Source of the DNA: CAZPNX01 sp964588285
Lineage (GTDB): Bacteria > Edwardsbacteria > AC1 > EtOH8
Length of the DNA stretch: 45,487 nt
Reading direction: 5' to 3'
NCBI GenBank assembly: GCA_964588285.1
Contig: CAZPNX010000019.1
Span: forward strand, 1 to 45,487
The notes beneath the pieces were generated by a model. The model was not told where the DNA came from, did not search any database, and was given only the letters and a program-made list of their open reading frames with translations. This document shows, in pieces, positions 42,986 through 45,487 of this stretch. The translations under genes and the position numbers were made by a program. Numbering within the stretch: the first letter of the stretch is position 1; each line of letters starts with the position of its first letter.

Positions 42986-45211
42986 CTATTCAAGCTGGTA
43001 ATCCTTAATTTTTTTCAGCATCACCCGATAGCTTATCTTAAGACTTCTGGCGGCCTGGCTCTTGTTGCCGCCTGTCTGTTCCAGTGCCTCCCAGATGGCC
43101 TGCCGCTCCGCCTCGGCCGCCGCCTTCTTTGATATCTCCCATAAATCCCCGGCCATCCTAGCATCTCCGGACGAATCCGAAGGAACCGGCAGCTGGATGT
43201 CATCCGGGGTGATGCAAATTCCCTGGGAGACGACCAAGGCCCGTTCCAGAACATTCTCCAACTCCCGGACATTGCCCGGCCAGCTATATGACCTTAAGAC
43301 GGCCAGGCTTTCCGGCCCCATGAACTTCATCGGCAGGTTGTTTCTGGCACAGATCCGAGAGATCAGGATTTCTGCCAAAAGGCCGATGTCCGACAGCCTC
43401 TGCCTTAGGGAAGGCAGCACGATGGGGAAAATGTTAAGCCGGAAATAGAGGTCCTGACGGAAACGGTTTTCCCTGACCATTTGCTCCAGGTCCCGGTTGG
43501 TGGCGGCTATCACCCTGATGTTGATCGGCCTAGGTTTGATTCCGCCCAGCGGAACAATTTCCCGCTCCTGCAGCACTCGGAGCAGCTTTATCTGCAGCGC
43601 CGGGGACAAATCGCCCACCTCGTCCAAAAGAAAGGTGCCGCCGTCGGCCGCCTGGAGCAAGCCGGCTTTGTCCCGATAGGCCCCGGTAAAAGCCCCCTTG
43701 ACATAGCCGAAGAGCTCGGATTCAATCAAGTTCTCCGGCAGGGCCCCGCAGTTGATGGAGACGAACGGCCCTTTCCTCCGGCCGCTCCATCGGTGGATGC
43801 GTCTGGCCACCAGCTCCTTGCCGGTCCCCGACTCGCCTGTTATCAAAACCGTCGAGTCGTTGGGGGCCACCTTCTGCACCATGTCCAGCACCCTTCTCAT
43901 GCCGGGCTGTTCCAAAAGGCGGTCCTCATCGTCCCACCCCTCTTCCCGCCAGGGGGAAAACTGAAGCTGCCGCCCCAAATCCTCTATGGCCTGCCCGATT
44001 TTTCGAAGCTTTTTTAAGGCCGCTTCATCGCCGCATACCTCCAGCGCTTCCCTAACCTGCTCCAGCTCCGGTCCCACTTTCTGTATCAAGCCTTCGGCGG
44101 ATGCCCGGAGCAGCCTGACATTCTCGCCATAGGCCATTTGTTCCTCGATCCTTCTTGCCAGGGTGATGTCAGTCATCAGCAGCATGTTTTCCGAAGCGGC
44201 CGGTCCACCGCTGGACATCCGGCTCCGAATAGCTTGGAGGCATCGCCCGCCCTCCAGTTCCACTGTGGTTTGATCCGCGGATCCTTCGCTTGAAATACCG
44301 GCCTGCTTTAGCTTGACCGACAGATCGCCGATATCCTCGGCACCCAACATCTCCAGCGCCGTCCGGTTGGCGGATGTTATCTTCCCTTCATCGCCGAAAA
44401 AGACCACTCCTTTGTCCAGGGATTCCAAGAGGTGTCTGTTTATTCGTTCGATCCTCTCGGCCTGCAATCGTGAGCCGTCATATAGATCCTGCAGGGTGCG
44501 TCCCTGGCTGCGCAGTTCATCCAGCGTTTTCCGGTAGGTTTCCAGAACGAAGTCCACCTCGCTGCCGTAGACGGCCTGGCGGCCATCCAGGGCCTCCTGG
44601 GCCTGGCGGGCCATCTGGCGAAAGGGAGACAATACCAGTTGCAAATATCTGGCAAAAAGGGCCAAGGCCCCCAGTGACCCTAGGATCATGAATACAGTTT
44701 GCAAGGCTATGGCCCGTTCTATGGCTTTATTAAAAGCGGCGTCCTGTTCTACCACGACCAGTGCCGAACCCCGCTGCCTCGCCAAATAGAAGCTCTGGAT
44801 AATTCTCCCATCACGCTGATAGATGTCGGAGAGTACTCCTCCCTTATCTTCCATCTCCCGGATTCGTTTGAGGTCTAAACCTCCGGGGATAGATCCCGGC
44901 CTTCCAGAAAGCACTGGGTCGCTGTGGACCAACCATATTCCATCAGGCCCGATGATCCCTACGCTCACAAGGCCCCATTGCCGGATGAAATCTCCCCATT
45001 GATTTGCACCTTTGGCCGACCGGTCCATCAATTGTTGATAAGCCAATTCGGCCACCAGCGCCAGGCGGGCAGAATGGTCCGTCTGTATGCGGCGGCTCAA
45101 CCTGGTGCTCAGCCAGAAAAGGGTGACATTGGCGCCTAAAAGCACCATCATCAGTACGAATCCGGCTAGGCGGATCTCGCGCTCGTATGTCCGGCCTTTT
45201 TGCTCCATCAT
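42986..45211 (-). CDS. Membrane-bound sigma-54-dependent activator (NtrC type) with PAS and periplasmic sensor
   Basis: A 741-residue protein. Membrane helices lie at ~15-36 and ~172-194, with an extracytoplasmic sensor between them. A HAMP-like linker leads to a PAS domain (~255-350) and a coiled segment. The AAA+ domain has Walker A GESGTGKE (459-466), GAFTGA (506-511), the sigma-54 contact loop, and Walker B GTFLLDE (525-531). The C-terminal Fis helix-turn-helix is GGNKSQAARSLKISYRVML. It lacks a receiver domain, so it appears to sense the envelope directly instead of using a partner kinase; this is inference. The adjacent pilus operon carries a sigma-54 promoter. Confidence 0.93.
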   Translation of the reverse strand: MMEQKGRTYEREIRLAGFVLMMVLLGANVTLFWLSTRLSRRIQTDHSARLALVAELAYQQLMDRSAKGANQWGDFIRQWGLVSVGIIGPDGIWLVHSDPVLSGRPGSIPGGLDLKRIREMEDKGGVLSDIYQRDGRIIQSFYLARQRGSALVVVEQDAAFNKAIERAIALQTVFMILGSLGALALFARYLQLVLSPFRQMARQAQEALDGRQAVYGSEVDFVLETYRKTLDELRSQGRTLQDLYDGSRLQAERIERINRHLLESLDKGVVFFGDEGKITSANRTALEMLGAEDIGDLSVKLKQAGISSEGSADQTTVELEGGRCLQAIRSRMSSGGPAASENMLLMTDITLARRIEEQMAYGENVRLLRASAEGLIQKVGPELEQVREALEVCGDEAALKKLRKIGQAIEDLGRQLQFSPWREEGWDDEDRLLEQPGMRRVLDMVQKVAPNDSTVLITGESGTGKELVARRIHRWSGRRKGPFVSINCGALPENLIESELFGYVKGAFTGAYRDKAGLLQAADGGTFLLDEVGDLSPALQIKLLRVLQEREIVPLGGIKPRPINIRVIAATNRDLEQMVRENRFRQDLYFRLNIFPIVLPSLRQRLSDIGLLAEILISRICARNNLPMKFMGPESLAVLRSYSWPGNVRELENVLERALVVSQGICITPDDIQLPVPSDSSGDARMAGDLWEISKKAAAEAERQAIWEALEQTGGNKSQAARSLKISYRVMLKKIKDYQLE

Positions 45212-45219
45212 CGTATTAG

Positions 45220-45247
45220 GTTATCATAACTTAATTATTGCTGTCAA
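45220..45247 (-). promoter_or_regulatory. Possible promoter for the activator gene
   Basis: On the minus strand, TTGACA (45247-45242) is followed after 16 bases by GATAAC (45225-45220). The -35 box is perfect and the -10 box is weak. The predicted start would be only a few bases before the ATG, so the mRNA may be almost leaderless. Low confidence. Confidence 0.4.
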
Positions 45248-45297
45248 TAGTATTATCCCACCCGCTATAGATAGGAGCACCAAAGAAAAAAGAAGCG

Positions 45298-45487
45298 CCC
45301 CTGACTGCCGGTCGAGGGGCCTGCCCCGAGCTCTGACATCTAACAAAACTAAAAACGCCCCTGACTTCCTGTCGAGGGGCCTGCCCCGAGCTCTGTCATC
45401 CAAGTAAAAACTAAGAACACCCCTGACTGCCGGTCGAGGGGCCTGCCCCGAGCTCTGTCATCCAAGTAAAAACTAAGAACACCCCTG
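45298..45487. repeat. Tandem direct repeat, ~62-bp unit, three copies plus a partial
   Basis: Units begin at 45298 (60 bp), 45358 (62 bp), 45420 (62 bp) and 45482 (cut by the window end). Each has CCCCTGAC, a variable 5-base loop, GTCGAGGGG, then CCTGCCCCGAGCTCTG and an AT-rich ~25-base tail. The arms GCCCCTGAC/GTCGAGGGGC can form a stem with one bulged base; copy 2 changes only the loop (TTCCT for TGCCG) and keeps the stem. The AT-rich tail is conserved too. It lies upstream of the activator gene. Confidence 0.85.

Noticed and set aside
45298..45487. CRISPR array at the right end
   Set aside because: The whole ~62-bp unit, including the part that would be the spacer, is repeated almost exactly. 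No cas gene is nearby.

Overview
The window is about 45.5 kb of GC-rich bacterial DNA from an organism with a Gram-negative-type envelope. The signs are CMP-KDO synthesis (KdsB), a Wzi-like outer-membrane barrel, several lipoproteins with lipobox cysteines, and a type IV pilin/PilY1 operon. The genes are chromosomal housekeeping genes in an unusual order, and palindromic repeats sit in many gaps. I cannot assign a phylum. An uncultivated lineage near the FCB/candidate-phylum bacteria is my guess, from gene content only. The sequence stops inside a ~62-bp tandem repeat, which may be a contig end. I saw no rRNA, tRNA, CRISPR array or complete insertion sequence.

Layout. (1) 67-2603, plus strand: zinc-ribbon protein, rpmB, NUDIX hydrolase, ruvX/yqgF and mltG, closed by a strong bidirectional terminator at 2722-2759. 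(2) 2773-9997, minus strand: a 44-aa acidic protein missed by length cut-offs, era, a DUF4833-like secreted protein, an unknown membrane protein, rmuC, two tandem patatin-like lipases, an unknown lipoprotein and ruvB. (3) 10092-10302: a gap with several stable hairpins. (4) 10372-16008, minus: a SulP-STAS transporter fused to a PTS EIIA domain, a DUF4349-like gene split by an in-frame TAG, ruvA, a TPR protein, ruvC and yebC. The yebC-ruvC-ruvA-ruvB set is thus present but interrupted. (5) 16312-29307, minus: methyltransferase, cysS, xerC, GAF/GGDEF protein, uppP, UbiA prenyltransferase, Wzi-like barrel, TPR lipoprotein, kdsB, a stand-alone ACT pair and pckA. (6) 29518-30654, plus: a TMEM43-family membrane protein with its own promoter. 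(7) 30782-32893, minus: MBL-fold hydrolase, rpmA, rplU and secG. (8) 32894-33374: AT-rich, with a possible 167-bp MITE-like element. (9) 33375-42815, minus: a pilus operon of three prepilins, a PilX-like protein, an unknown secreted protein, PilY1, an Ig-like lipoprotein, a DUF1573-like protein and a double PgpA-like membrane protein. (10) 42986-45211, minus: a membrane-anchored sigma-54 activator. (11) 45298-45487: tandem repeats.

How the parts fit. The most coherent system is the pilus locus. The transmembrane NtrC-type activator lies directly upstream of a near-consensus sigma-54 promoter (42847-42862), which precedes the first prepilin. An inverted repeat at 42949-42968 sits where an enhancer site would be expected, about 120 bp from the predicted start. 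The operon then runs through the minor pilins and PilY1 into three poorly understood envelope genes and ends at a terminator at 33324-33346. Other items worth attention are the SulP-STAS-EIIA fusion, the structured gap beside ruvB, the amber-split DUF4349 gene and the degenerate tandem PgpA protein.
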